Assembly (NCBI RefSeq): GCF_046614675.1
Contig: NZ_JBKKJT010000009.1
Coordinates: 62,001-126,000, forward strand
Direction: 5' to 3'
DNA: 64,000 nucleotides
Origin: Chryseobacterium cupriresistens
Lineage (GTDB): Bacteria > Bacteroidota > Bacteroidia > Flavobacteriales > Weeksellaceae
Position numbers and translations under genes: made by a program. Positions 9,415 to 18,848 of the stretch are shown piece after piece; position 1 is the stretch's first letter; the number at the start of each line of letters is the position of its first letter. The notes beneath the pieces were generated by a model, which searched no databases, had not been told where the DNA came from, and saw only the letters and a list, made by a program, of their open reading frames with translations.

Positions 9415-10794
9415 TTACAATCCGAACATTCTTGCAAATAGATCCGGGAAAACTCCAAGGATGATGATCAGGGCAATAACAATTACTGCAATGATATTGT
9501 ATGTAAGAGTTACTTTTTCTGACGATTTGAATGTTGATTCTTTAAAGAAGAACATTGCAATGATCAGTCTTAGATAGTAAGCAATGGATAGGGCAGAACC
9601 TAACACAGCTACCAGTACTAAGAATGCAGCACCGTTCATCGCTTGGGAGAATAAAGCAAATTTCCCCATGAAACCAGCTGTTAACGGAACTCCTGCCATT
9701 GAAAGCATTGAGATCGTTGCTGCTGTTGCCAATAAAGGTTCTGTTTTTGCCAATCCTTTGAAAGCTCCGAAAGACGTTTCTCTTTTTAATTTCTCTACCC
9801 AGATCAGACACATGAAAACTCCTACTGTAGATAAAGAGTAAGCAAACAGATAGAAGGCAAGGTTATAAGTAGAAAGACTTGTCATTCCGAAGAATACCAA
9901 TCCGATATATCCTGCGTGAGATACTGAAGAGTATGCCAGCATTCTTTTTGCATTCGTCTGAGCAAGACCCATAACGTTTGCCAAAAGTAATGTAATGATT
10001 AAGAATACCCCTAAAACATTAATCCATTCGTGAGTAACCCCAGCGAAACCAAGCGTCATCAATCTGAACAGGGCAAAGAATCCTGAGATCTTTACTACAC
10101 TCGCCATGAAAGCTGTGATTAATGAAGGAGAACCTGCATATACATCAGGGCTCCACATATGGAAAGGTGCTAAAGCTACCTTGAATGCCAATGCGCAAAG
10201 AATTAGTAATACTCCTAAGATAAACATTACATTTCCAGCATTTGCTACTCCAAAGTCGTGGATTTTGTACAGATCAAAACTTCCTGCACTTCCATAGATG
10301 AACGCAATCCCAAACAGTAAGAAACCTGTTGCGAATGCACCCATAAGGAAATATTTAATAGAAGCTTCGTTGGATCTTAAATCCGTTTTGTTAGCTCCAG
10401 CCATTACATATAATGGAATAGAAAGGATCTCAACTCCTAAGAACATCGTCACCAGATTCTGGTATCCGAAAAGGATGATCCCTCCACATAATGCGAATAG
10501 CATCAATGCATATAATTCTGACTGGTGGCTTCTGTGGTTGCTGAAAGCAAAACCGCCCAAGAAGAATAACAATAATGTTGTTACGATTGATATTTTAGTG
10601 AATAATGCGGTATTGTCACTGTACTCATACATATGCTTGTAATGGTCGAAAAACGAACATTCCGGCATAAAACTTACGTACAATGCGATGATTAATCCCA
10701 AAATCCCAATGTATCTTGCGAATTTTCCTTGTTCAAAAACTCCTGAAAATAACGCAATAACTGCCGTTAGGAAAACAATAATTAAAACACTCAT
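9415..10794 (-). CDS. nuoN: NADH-quinone oxidoreductase subunit N
   Basis: 459 residues and about 14 membrane helices; an antiporter-like proton-pumping subunit of the complex I membrane arm. The conserved proton-antiporter signature (AFKVALAPFHMWSPDVYAGSP, about 204-224) and the lysine/histidine region NAKRMLAYSSVSHAGYIGL identify the family. Last gene of the nuo operon, 16 bases after nuoM and followed by a strong terminator. The length is normal for the flavobacterial form. Confidence 0.95.
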   Translation of the reverse strand: MSVLIIVFLTAVIALFSGVFEQGKFARYIGILGLIIALYVSFMPECSFFDHYKHMYEYSDNTALFTKISIVTTLLLFFLGGFAFSNHRSHQSELYALMLFALCGGIILFGYQNLVTMFLGVEILSIPLYVMAGANKTDLRSNEASIKYFLMGAFATGFLLFGIAFIYGSAGSFDLYKIHDFGVANAGNVMFILGVLLILCALAFKVALAPFHMWSPDVYAGSPSLITAFMASVVKISGFFALFRLMTLGFAGVTHEWINVLGVFLIITLLLANVMGLAQTNAKRMLAYSSVSHAGYIGLVFFGMTSLSTYNLAFYLFAYSLSTVGVFMCLIWVEKLKRETSFGAFKGLAKTEPLLATAATISMLSMAGVPLTAGFMGKFALFSQAMNGAAFLVLVAVLGSALSIAYYLRLIIAMFFFKESTFKSSEKVTLTYNIIAVIVIALIIILGVFPDLFARMFGL

Positions 10795-10810
10795 TTCTTA
10801 AAATATCAAA

Positions 10811-12304
10811 TTAACTTACCATTGATTGGTAGATAAACTTCACCGAACTACTCACCATGTCGATTACCGGCTGTGGGAAAATACCTAGTAAAATCACAAA
10901 AACCGCTAAACTTGCCAATACAGAAAATTCCACACCTGATAAATCTTTTGCTGTACTTAAAACGGCTTCATCTCCTTCTCCAAACATTGCTTTTCCGTAG
11001 AATCTCAATAAATACACCGCACAAAGAATTACCGTAAGACCAGCAATTACTGCTGCTGTTCCGTTAAAATCATAAACCGATTTCAACAAAATAAATTCCC
11101 CGATGAATCCATTGGTTAATGGAACTCCCATTGAACCTAATATAATGATCAGGAACAACACCGCAAACTTAGGTGCTACTTTAGCTAGACCACCCATTTG
11201 TCTGATGTCTCTTGATTTAAATCTCTTATATAAAATATCACAACAGTAGAATAATCCTACCACGTTGATACCGTGAGCAAATGTCTGTACCAAAGCTCCT
11301 TCAGCACCTTCTACATTGAAAGTTCCTCTTAAAGTAACTACTGCTGAAGCGAAGATCCCTGCTACCATCAATCCTACGTGAGAGAAGGAAGAGTATGCAA
11401 TGATTCTCTTCATATCCGTCTGGATAATAGCGATCAAAGCTCCGTGAACAATTCCTACAATAGCAAGAATAATTACGATCTGTCCGGAAATTCCGGCAAT
11501 CGGAAGCGGAGTGATTGGAAGTAAATAACGCATTACACCATATACTGCCATCTTCAGCATGATCCCTGATAATAACATAGATCCCTGAGTAGGAGAGTAG
11601 GTATACGTGTCAGGCTGCCATGTATGGAAAGGGAATACCGGTAATTTCACTGCAAAAGCAAAGAAAATAAACCAGAATACCACAGTCTGCTGTACTTCGT
11701 TAAGCTGTGCATTGTATAGATCAGTTAAAGCGAATGATGCAGAGTGGTTGTACACATAGATCAATCCGGCTAACATAAATAATGATCCCACGAATGTATA
11801 TACGAAGAATTTCGTAGTGAACTCAAACCTTTTATTCTCTTGTCCCCAAAGTCCGGCAATGAACCAAATTGGAATCAAAGTTACTTCCCAGAAAATGTAG
11901 AATAACAATCCGTCTAAAGAAGTGAATACTCCTACAAGACCAAACTGCATCAACAGAATCAGTCCGTAGAATGTATTTCTATAGTTTAGATTTTCGTTGA
12001 AAGATGATAAAATAATGATTGGAGCCAGAATATTGGTCAGTAATAAAAGAAGCATGCTCATTCCATCGATACCGAAGTGAAGAGAGCTCTTCATAAATTG
12101 TGACCATGGATAATTGATTTCATGCTGCAATACGCTGTCTACTGTCGGAGTAAAATCAAAATCCGAAAGTACGTAGAACGTAAGGAGCATTTGTACCAAT
12201 GCAATTCCAAGCGCCAAATATTTGCTGGAATTATTCTTCCAGGCAAAAACTAATCCCGAACCTACTAGAGGTAATAGTAATAATGTTAATAACAAACAAG
12301 ACAT
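10811..12304 (-). CDS. nuoM: NADH-quinone oxidoreductase subunit M
   Basis: 497 residues, multi-pass membrane antiporter-like subunit. Characteristic segments are FYIFWEVTLIPIWFIAGLWG (with the conserved membrane Glu), AVKLPVFPFHTWQPDTYTYSPTQGSMLL and MKRIIAYSSFSHVGLM. It pumps protons as part of the complex I membrane arm. It starts 2 bases after the nuoL stop, suggesting translational coupling. Confidence 0.96.
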   Translation of the reverse strand: MSCLLLTLLLLPLVGSGLVFAWKNNSSKYLALGIALVQMLLTFYVLSDFDFTPTVDSVLQHEINYPWSQFMKSSLHFGIDGMSMLLLLLTNILAPIIILSSFNENLNYRNTFYGLILLMQFGLVGVFTSLDGLLFYIFWEVTLIPIWFIAGLWGQENKRFEFTTKFFVYTFVGSLFMLAGLIYVYNHSASFALTDLYNAQLNEVQQTVVFWFIFFAFAVKLPVFPFHTWQPDTYTYSPTQGSMLLSGIMLKMAVYGVMRYLLPITPLPIAGISGQIVIILAIVGIVHGALIAIIQTDMKRIIAYSSFSHVGLMVAGIFASAVVTLRGTFNVEGAEGALVQTFAHGINVVGLFYCCDILYKRFKSRDIRQMGGLAKVAPKFAVLFLIIILGSMGVPLTNGFIGEFILLKSVYDFNGTAAVIAGLTVILCAVYLLRFYGKAMFGEGDEAVLSTAKDLSGVEFSVLASLAVFVILLGIFPQPVIDMVSSSVKFIYQSMVS

Positions 12305-12306
12305 TA

Positions 12307-14220
12307 TTATTGTAATAAAAAGTTAACAATTAATATAATTCCCACCGCTAAAGACATGATAAGGATATATGTCTCTACATTTCCGTTCTGTACACGCTTC
12401 ATAGCTTTTCCGCTGTCTTCAGCACCATCACCTACAAAGTTTACAAAACGGTCTAAGATACCCTTATCAAACATTTTTCCTCCGCGTCCTAATCCTTCAA
12501 CAGTTTTTACAATCAATGCGTTGTAAAGTTCGTCAACGTATAATTTCTTAGCAGAAAGCTTTTCCCATCCGGTATAGTTTTCCTCTGCAACAGCCATCTT
12601 TTTCTTACTTACATAAGTATTTCTAACGATGAACCATACAGTGAAAAACATCAAGACTGTAGCTGCTAATAAGATCATTTCAGTATTGAAAGGTACTCCT
12701 GAAAGAGTAGCTTCCATCTGGCTGTAGCTTTGTTCCGTAAGAACCGGCTTTAACCATTCCATCAGTTTGGCATAATGCCCGTGACCGATGAAGTGTGGCA
12801 GGTTGATAAAACCTCCGATTACAGAAAGAATTGCCAATACGATCAATGGTAATGTCATATTTGACGGACTTTCATGTAAGTGGTGTTTCTGTTCTTCAGT
12901 ACCTCTGAATTCTCCATGGAATGTCAGGTAGTATAGTCTGAACATATACGTTGCAGTCATTGCCGCTAAAACAAATAAGATTACCCAGTAAATCGGGTTT
13001 TTAGCGAAAGCTGCTACTAAAATTTCGTCTTTAGAGATCATACCCGATAATAAAGGGAAACCTGAGATGGCTAATGTTCCGATAAGGAATGTAGCGTGGG
13101 TAAGAGGAATATATTTTTTAAGGCCTCCCATGAAACGCATATCCTGTTCGTTGCTCATAGCATGGATTACAGAACCTGCACCTAAGAATAATAACGCTTT
13201 AAAGAATGCGTGTGTCATTACGTGGAACATTGCTGTTGTATAGGCACCAAGACCTAAAGCGATGAACATAAATCCAAGCTGTGAAACAGTAGAATAAGCC
13301 AACACTTTTTTGATATCGTTTTGACGAAGTGCATAGAACCCTGCCAAAGCAGCGGTTAAGAAGCCGATGAATAAAATTCCTCCCTGTACAGTTGGTGCTA
13401 AAGTAAATAAGAAATTGGATCTTACTACCAAATAGATACCTGCTGTTACCATCGTTGCCGCGTGGATCAACGCTGATACAGGAGTTGGTCCCGCCATCGC
13501 ATCCGGTAACCATGTATATAATGGAACCTGAGCAGATTTACCGGTAGCACCGATGAATAAACTCGCTGTGATAAAGATAATCACTGTTCCGTCTAATTCA
13601 AATTTTGAAGCGTTTTCTGCTACAGAAAGATAATCTACAGCATTGGTTTGAGAAGCGATCATGAAGATACCGATCAATAACGCAAGGTCACCAATTCTGT
13701 TCATGATGAAAGCTTTTCTTGCTGCTTTACCATATTCTTCGTTGGTATACCAGAATCCGATCAACAGGTAAGAACAAAGACCTACACCTTCCCATCCAAT
13801 GAACAGGATAAGGTAGTTGCTTCCCATTACTAAAAGTAACATCGAGAAGATGAAAAGATTCAGGTAAGTAAAAAACTTGTAGAATCCTTTATCATGACTC
13901 ATATATCCGATAGAGTATAAGTGGATCAGTGAACCGATACCCGTAATGATCATTACCATCATTAAAGAAAGCTGATCAATCTGGAATCCAAAATTAATCT
14001 GAACTCCGTTGACTCTAAACCATTCAAAAGCTTTTACAATGACAGGCTGGCTTTCAGAATTGAAATTCATGAAAAGGCTTACTGCAATACAGAAAGATCC
14101 GAAAACTACAGCAGTAGCCAGAGATCCTACCAATATTTTTGGAAGATTTTTCCCGAACAGCCCGTTAATAAGAAACCCTAAAAGTGGTAAAAGTACTATT
14201 GCATATACTAGATTCTCCAT
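12307..14220 (-). CDS. nuoL: NADH-quinone oxidoreductase subunit L
   Basis: 637 residues. It has the NADH-Ubiquinone_oxred N-terminal part (IDQLSLMMVMIITGIGSLIHLYSIGYM), the antiporter core (KSAQVPLYTWLPDAMAGPTPVSALIHAATMV) and the C-terminal extension expected for the lateral helix HL that ends in a final membrane helix. It is the terminal proton-pumping subunit of complex I. Two bases separate it from nuoK. The length is usual. Confidence 0.97.
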   Translation of the reverse strand: MENLVYAIVLLPLLGFLINGLFGKNLPKILVGSLATAVVFGSFCIAVSLFMNFNSESQPVIVKAFEWFRVNGVQINFGFQIDQLSLMMVMIITGIGSLIHLYSIGYMSHDKGFYKFFTYLNLFIFSMLLLVMGSNYLILFIGWEGVGLCSYLLIGFWYTNEEYGKAARKAFIMNRIGDLALLIGIFMIASQTNAVDYLSVAENASKFELDGTVIIFITASLFIGATGKSAQVPLYTWLPDAMAGPTPVSALIHAATMVTAGIYLVVRSNFLFTLAPTVQGGILFIGFLTAALAGFYALRQNDIKKVLAYSTVSQLGFMFIALGLGAYTTAMFHVMTHAFFKALLFLGAGSVIHAMSNEQDMRFMGGLKKYIPLTHATFLIGTLAISGFPLLSGMISKDEILVAAFAKNPIYWVILFVLAAMTATYMFRLYYLTFHGEFRGTEEQKHHLHESPSNMTLPLIVLAILSVIGGFINLPHFIGHGHYAKLMEWLKPVLTEQSYSQMEATLSGVPFNTEMILLAATVLMFFTVWFIVRNTYVSKKKMAVAEENYTGWEKLSAKKLYVDELYNALIVKTVEGLGRGGKMFDKGILDRFVNFVGDGAEDSGKAMKRVQNGNVETYILIMSLAVGIILIVNFLLQ

Positions 14221-14222
14221 TC

Positions 14223-14552
14223 TTATCCTCTTAATTTATTAAATATACTCACATCTACAGAACGGGTGTTTCTATATAGCATAGCAATAATTGCCAGACC
14301 TACTGCTACTTCAGCCGCTGCTACCACCATAATGAAGAAAACTAAAAGTTGTCCGTCGCCGTTGCCTTTATACGCTGAAAAAGCTGCCAATAAAAGGTTT
14401 ACAGAATTCAGCATAAGCTCTACACAGCCCAGAATCACAATAGCATTTTTTCTAAGCAATACTCCCATTACTCCCAAACAGAATAATACTGATGAAAGAA
14501 TGATGAAGTAGTCCAAAGGGATGCTTTGTATAAATGTATTTACTTCTCCCAT
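14223..14552 (-). CDS. nuoK: NADH-quinone oxidoreductase subunit K
   Basis: 109 residues, three membrane helices. The conserved membrane glutamates lie in ILGCVELMLNSVNL and VVAAAEVAVGLAI, the proton-relay residues of the E-channel. It has the size and position expected of NuoK, between nuoJ and nuoL. Confidence 0.96.
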   Translation of the reverse strand: MGEVNTFIQSIPLDYFIILSSVLFCLGVMGVLLRKNAIVILGCVELMLNSVNLLLAAFSAYKGNGDGQLLVFFIMVVAAAEVAVGLAIIAMLYRNTRSVDVSIFNKLRG

Positions 14553-14556
14553 AATT

Positions 14557-15054
14557 TTATAAATCTTTTTTACCGATTAATACCGCGCCTACAATACCTG
14601 CCAGAATTAGGATGGAAGCAAGCTCAAACGGTAAAACATATTCATTAAACAAAAGTCTACCCAGATTTTTCGTAAGACCTACCCCTCTGTCTACATTTTC
14701 AACAACAATGTGGTGGTCCTGAATTCCTCTGAATACCCCTAAAACTCCAATTAATAAAAGACATGCAGTAAAAACTCCAACAAATTTTAAAGTATTGTTC
14801 TTCTTACTTTCGTCTTGTTTATTAAGGTTAAGCATCATTAAGATGTAAAGGAAAAGTACCATGATGGCACCTGCGTAAACAATAATCTGGATGATTGCCA
14901 GGAACTGTGCATTGAGAAGAATGTACATTCCGGCAATTGAAAACATCGTAACAATTAATGACAAAATAGCATATAGAGGATTTCTTGCAAATACAAAATA
15001 AACTGCACTTGCCACAGCTAAAAACGCCACCAAGAAAAATAAAAACTGATCCAT
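14557..15054 (-). CDS. nuoJ: NADH-quinone oxidoreductase subunit J
   Basis: 165 residues with five membrane helices. The signature IIQIIVYAGAIMVLFLYILMMLNL contains the TM3 pi-bulge region that couples quinone chemistry to the proton channels. Its ATG overlaps the nuoI stop by one base (position 15054), so the two genes are translationally coupled. Confidence 0.95.
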   Translation of the reverse strand: MDQFLFFLVAFLAVASAVYFVFARNPLYAILSLIVTMFSIAGMYILLNAQFLAIIQIIVYAGAIMVLFLYILMMLNLNKQDESKKNNTLKFVGVFTACLLLIGVLGVFRGIQDHHIVVENVDRGVGLTKNLGRLLFNEYVLPFELASILILAGIVGAVLIGKKDL

Positions 15055-15611
15055 TATTTTACCGCATTTTTTTGTTTCTCGGATTGTCTTGTGGTGATAT
15101 CAATCCTTTCATTTATTTTTTCAACTAATTTATCTTTTCCGTAAATGAAAGAACCTCTGTTGGTTTCTACGTCTACCAACCTGTCGGTAAGATAGATGGC
15201 AGATTTAGGACAAGCTTCTTCACACATACCGCAGAAAATACATCTTAGCATATTGATTTCATATACTGAAGCGTATTTCTCTTCTCTGTAAAGATGTTTT
15301 TCCTCTTTAGTTCTTTCAGCAGCAGTCATTGTAATGGCTTCTGCAGGACAAGCTACCGCACAAAGTCCGCAAGCTGTACATCTTTCTCTGCCTTCTTCGT
15401 CTCTTTTCAAAACGTGCTGGCCTCTCCAGATGGTGGTTCTTGGCTTCTGTACTTCCGGATACGAATATACTGCGGGAGCACCCTTTATCACGGTTCTTAC
15501 AGCATGCTTAAATGTAATCCCCATTCCTGTAAAGATCGCAGGAAGGTAGATTTTTTCAGCAAGGGTCATTTCTTTATTGGAAACAACTTTTGATCTGTTT
15601 GTAAGTTTCAT
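15054..15611 (-). CDS. nuoI: NADH-quinone oxidoreductase subunit I (2 x [4Fe-4S])
   Basis: 185 residues. Two ferredoxin motifs, CTACGLCAVACP and CIFCGMCEEACP, each C-x2-C-x2-C-x3-C-P, bind clusters N6a and N6b that carry electrons toward NuoB. The N-terminal amphipathic segment anchors it to the membrane arm. It lies upstream of nuoJ in the operon and is separated from nuoH by a repeat-filled gap. Confidence 0.97.
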   Translation of the reverse strand: MKLTNRSKVVSNKEMTLAEKIYLPAIFTGMGITFKHAVRTVIKGAPAVYSYPEVQKPRTTIWRGQHVLKRDEEGRERCTACGLCAVACPAEAITMTAAERTKEEKHLYREEKYASVYEINMLRCIFCGMCEEACPKSAIYLTDRLVDVETNRGSFIYGKDKLVEKINERIDITTRQSEKQKNAVK

Positions 15612-15735
15612 TTAATTATAGATATTAGATGTTAGACACCAGATTTTAGACTAATCTTGTCTGTTATCTTAATTTTTAATATTCAATATTCACACAAACC
15701 TAACAGGTTTCAAAAACCTGTTAGGTTTAGATAAT
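15612..15735. repeat. Intergenic repeat elements in the nuoH-nuoI gap
   Basis: A 124-base gap holding two element types. First is a TTAGATATTAGATGTTAGA-like array of TAGATxTTAGA words. Second is a perfect palindrome at 15696-15728, with arms AAACCTAACAGGTTT and AAACCTGTTAGGTTT and a 3-base loop. A relative of this palindrome occurs at 59437-59468. No gene is present. Confidence 0.7.
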
Positions 15736-16800
15736 TTAATTTCCAAACGCTAAAATTACAGCTCCTGTAATTAATAGGTTTACCAATGCCATAGGGATTA
15801 GTGTTTTCCATCCTAAGTGCATTAGCTGGTCATATCTGAATCTTGGAAGTGTCCATCTGATCCACATGAAGATCAGAATTCCGATTACTGTTTTCGTAAG
15901 GAATGCTACGATACTTAAGATTCCTGCAGCATTTTCACCCCAGTTCTGAGTTACCCATTCAATACCAGGATAGTTATATCCTCCGAAGAAAAGAACTACC
16001 ATGAACGCATTGGAAATAAACATGTTCACATATTCTCCGAACATATATAAACCTAACTTCATGGAAGAGTACTCTGTAGAGTATCCTGTTACCAATTCAG
16101 ATTCACACTCAGGTAAATCGAACGGGTGTCTGTTGGTTTCTGCCAAAGCAGCTACAAAGAAAACAAGGAATGCAATCGGCTGGTAGAAAATGTTCCAGTT
16201 CAATCCTGAAACCCATGGAATAACTCCCCATAATTTTCCTGTAGTCTGACTTTCAGTGATTTCTTTTAAATCCAAACTTCCAGACATCATAATGATAGAA
16301 AGAAGTGCTAATCCCATCGCCAATTCATAAGAAATCATCTGAGAAGAAGCACGGATAGCACCTAGTAATGAATATTTGTTGTTCGAAGCCCAACCTCCGA
16401 TCATAATTCCGTAAACCCCGATGGAAGCCATACCGATGATGAAAAGTACACCAACATCGATGTTTGCTACCTGAAGATCAAAAGAAGTACCTGCAATATT
16501 TAAACTTTTACCCCAAGGAATAACAGCTCCTGTAATCAATGAAATAAACATTACCAGCGCTGGTCCTAATACGAAAAGGAATTTTTCTGCATTGGCAGGT
16601 GTAAAGTCTTCTTTGAAGAAAAACTTTCCACCGTCAGCAAGAGGCTGCAGCAATCCGAAAGGTCCGGCTCTGTTGGGACCAATTCTATCCTGCATAATAG
16701 AGGCAACTTTTCTTTCTGCCCAGGTAGAGTAGGCTGCAATCGTAAGTGACAGCAGAAAAAGTGCTAGTACAAGTATAAGTTTAAATGTAAGTAAATCCAT
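15736..16800 (-). CDS. nuoH: NADH-quinone oxidoreductase subunit H
   Basis: 354 residues with about eight membrane helices. The N-terminal signature AERKVASIMQDRIGPNRAGPFG and the quinone-chamber loop AETNRHPFDLPECESELVTGY (with conserved acidic residues) identify NuoH, which contributes to the quinone-binding site at the junction of the two arms. Normal length; flanked on both sides by intergenic repeat elements. Confidence 0.97.
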   Translation of the reverse strand: MDLLTFKLILVLALFLLSLTIAAYSTWAERKVASIMQDRIGPNRAGPFGLLQPLADGGKFFFKEDFTPANAEKFLFVLGPALVMFISLITGAVIPWGKSLNIAGTSFDLQVANIDVGVLFIIGMASIGVYGIMIGGWASNNKYSLLGAIRASSQMISYELAMGLALLSIIMMSGSLDLKEITESQTTGKLWGVIPWVSGLNWNIFYQPIAFLVFFVAALAETNRHPFDLPECESELVTGYSTEYSSMKLGLYMFGEYVNMFISNAFMVVLFFGGYNYPGIEWVTQNWGENAAGILSIVAFLTKTVIGILIFMWIRWTLPRFRYDQLMHLGWKTLIPMALVNLLITGAVILAFGN

Positions 16801-16889
16801 TTTTATTTAGATATTAAGATGTCAGATGCTAGATGTCAGATTTAATTTGCTGTCTGAAGTCTGGTATCTGAAATCTGATGTCTTATTAA
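16801..16889. repeat. AGATGTCAGATG-type repeat in the nuoG-nuoH gap
   Basis: An 89-base gap built almost entirely from words of the type AGATGTCAGATGCTAGATG and, in inverted form, TATCTGAAATCTGATGTC. The inverted copies could fold in the transcript. The same family fills the nuoD-nuoE gap (20825-20928) and, more degenerate, the nuoH-nuoI gap. Confidence 0.7.
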
Positions 16890-17888
16890 TTATTTTTCGT
16901 CTTTTTCACTGATTTCTTTAGCCATCGGATTGTCTAAAACTCTTAGTTCGTCTTTTGGCTTTTCGTAGTGGTTCAATGAAATTACAGAATGTCTGTCGAT
17001 ATGTCTAGGACCTTCGATATTCCAGTCTGATAAAGATTTTCTTTCGAAACGGCATGTATCGCAGATGAATTCTTCCACTTCTCCCCACTGGTCTTTTCTG
17101 GCAGTAACTCTTACAATTTCGTCACCTTTCATCCATACTACAGCTTTTCCTGAACACTTATCACATTTACAAGAAGCGTTCATTGGTTTTGTAAACCAAA
17201 CTCTGCTGGCAAAACGGGCTGTTCTGTCTGTTAATGCTCCTACAGGACAAACATCGATAACGTTTCCGATGAAGTCATTGTCTAAAGCTTTATTTAAATA
17301 CGTTGAAATTTCAGCGTGATCTCCTCTGAAAAGGATACCGTGTTCTCTTGTTTCTGTAAGCTGGTTGGCTGTCAGTACACATCTTGCGCAAAGAATACAA
17401 CGGTTCATATTTAATTTGATGTTCGGTCCAAGATCATCAGCTTCGTAAGTATTTCTTTCGAATTCTGTTCTTGTATTTTCAACACCATGCTCATATCCTA
17501 AGTCCTGAAGATGACATTCTCCTGCCTGGTCACAGATAGGGCAGTCCAGCGGGTGGTTTACCAATAGGAATTCGGTAACGGCTTTTCTTCCTTCCTGAGC
17601 TTTCTCAGAAGTAAGATTTTTTACTTCCATACCGTCCATTACATTAGTTCTGCAGCTTGCTACTAATTTTGGCATAGGACGAGGATCTGCTTCAGATCCT
17701 TTAGAAACTTCTACCAGACAAGTTCTACATCTCCCTCCACTGGTTTCCAACTTGCTGTAGTAGCACATTGCAGGAGGCACAGATTTACCACCAATTTGTC
17801 TTGCAGCTTCCAGAATAGAAGTACCAGGCAAAACTTCGGTAGTCTGTCCGTCTATAGTTATTTTGAATTTTTTAACTTCTTCGCTCAT
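16890..17888 (-). CDS. nuoG: NADH-quinone oxidoreductase subunit G, short flavobacterial form
   Basis: 332 residues, far shorter than the 700-900 residues of most NuoG. Visible in order: a [2Fe-2S] ferredoxin domain (CRTCLVEV with upstream and downstream Cys; N1b), the His/Cys N5 site (HPLDCPICDQAGECHLQDLG), the N4 site (NRCILCARCV...CPVGAL), and a cut-down Fe4S4 domain (CKCDKCSGKAVVW...FICDTCRFE). The molybdopterin-oxidoreductase domain is absent. From family knowledge, this truncation is the normal form in Flavobacteriia, so it is not a pseudogene. It carries electrons from NuoF to NuoI. An outer-membrane-type protein gene separates it from nuoF. Confidence 0.9.
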   Translation of the reverse strand: MSEEVKKFKITIDGQTTEVLPGTSILEAARQIGGKSVPPAMCYYSKLETSGGRCRTCLVEVSKGSEADPRPMPKLVASCRTNVMDGMEVKNLTSEKAQEGRKAVTEFLLVNHPLDCPICDQAGECHLQDLGYEHGVENTRTEFERNTYEADDLGPNIKLNMNRCILCARCVLTANQLTETREHGILFRGDHAEISTYLNKALDNDFIGNVIDVCPVGALTDRTARFASRVWFTKPMNASCKCDKCSGKAVVWMKGDEIVRVTARKDQWGEVEEFICDTCRFERKSLSDWNIEGPRHIDRHSVISLNHYEKPKDELRVLDNPMAKEISEKDEK

Positions 17889-17929
17889 ATGATATGCTTT
17901 AAGCTTTATGCGTTAAGCAATAGGCTTTG
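17889..17929. repeat. Short AAGCTTTATGCGTTAAGC-type element
   Basis: This 41-base gap contains GCTTTAAGCTTTATGCGTTA followed by AGCAATAGGCTTTG, words of the same style as the other nuo-gap elements. Single occurrence in this window, so assignment as a dispersed repeat is tentative. Confidence 0.35.
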
Positions 17930-18841
17930 TTATTTATATTTCTTTGTATTAAATGTATATCCAATTCCTCCAAGAACCTGTCCGAAAACAAAATCCTGAC
18001 GTGCTTTGTCCGGTTTGTTATTTAATGTAGTTTTAATATCCCACATATTGATATAACCGGCTTTTCCTTCTAATCTCAGCATCCAGTTTTTCCAGAATAC
18101 AAGGTTAAGACTGGATCTGATATCGGTTCCCATACCTGCAACGTGGAAACGGTCACTTCTTTCGTTACCAAAAAGTTTTACATTACTTTTCGGAAACATA
18201 AATCCGATTCCGGCTCCATAAGACCATACTAAATCTATATTTTTCTTATGAACAAGATTTTTGTATTTCTCTAGACCTAAGTTTTCATAATTAAGCCCGT
18301 CTGTATGTTCGAAAGTAAGGAACTTCTCATCTGCAAGATTAACCTGCCCGTTCTGAACCATTGCTGCATACTCAGGATCTGAAATATGACCTTTGAAACC
18401 TACAGTCTGGTTCTGATCCATTACATATTTCATGTGGTCTATCCCAAGTACCAATGCTAAATTGTCTTTAATAAAATATCCTATTCTGAAATTATACTGT
18501 GTTACAGTAAACCAGCTCGGATCAAAATAGACAATTCCAAATTTTGTAGGTCTGTCCTGTGCCTTTACATTATTCAGCTGAAAATCGTATCCATTTCCGG
18601 TAAAGTGGATGTCAGAATTGCTGTAAGCGGCTCTGTTCCAACCGTAAAATACGAAAACCTGACCTTTTTTGCTTAATGGTAAAGGCTTTTCTTTTCTCTC
18701 AGCTTTAATCTGCTCTTTCTCACTTACTAAATATGATAAATCCTCTTCAACGGATCTGTTATAATTTGCAGTATCAGTTTTTTTATTCTGTGCAAATACA
18801 AAATTCGACATCATTAAGCCGACCACCAATAATTTTTTCAT
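17930..18841 (-). CDS. Predicted outer-membrane beta-barrel protein embedded in the nuo operon
   Basis: 303 residues with a signal peptide (MKKLLVVGLMMSNFVFAQ). Alternating hydrophobic/aromatic strands follow (for example FGIVYFDPSWFTVTQYNFRIGYFI, KNIDLVWSYGAGIGFMFP, FVFGQVLGGIGYTFN), typical of small outer-membrane barrels. It is not a complex I subunit. It starts 7 bases after the nuoF stop and is followed by nuoG, so it must be co-transcribed with both. Its function is unknown. A charged segment (about 28-55, SVEEDLSYLVSEKEQIKAER) precedes the first strand. Confidence 0.75.
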   Translation of the reverse strand: MKKLLVVGLMMSNFVFAQNKKTDTANYNRSVEEDLSYLVSEKEQIKAERKEKPLPLSKKGQVFVFYGWNRAAYSNSDIHFTGNGYDFQLNNVKAQDRPTKFGIVYFDPSWFTVTQYNFRIGYFIKDNLALVLGIDHMKYVMDQNQTVGFKGHISDPEYAAMVQNGQVNLADEKFLTFEHTDGLNYENLGLEKYKNLVHKKNIDLVWSYGAGIGFMFPKSNVKLFGNERSDRFHVAGMGTDIRSSLNLVFWKNWMLRLEGKAGYINMWDIKTTLNNKPDKARQDFVFGQVLGGIGYTFNTKKYK

Positions 18842-18848
18842 CTTTTAC

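Noticed and set aside
16890..17888. NuoG as a truncated pseudogene
   Set aside because: All remaining cluster ligands are intact, the frame is clean, and the short form is usual in Flavobacteriia.
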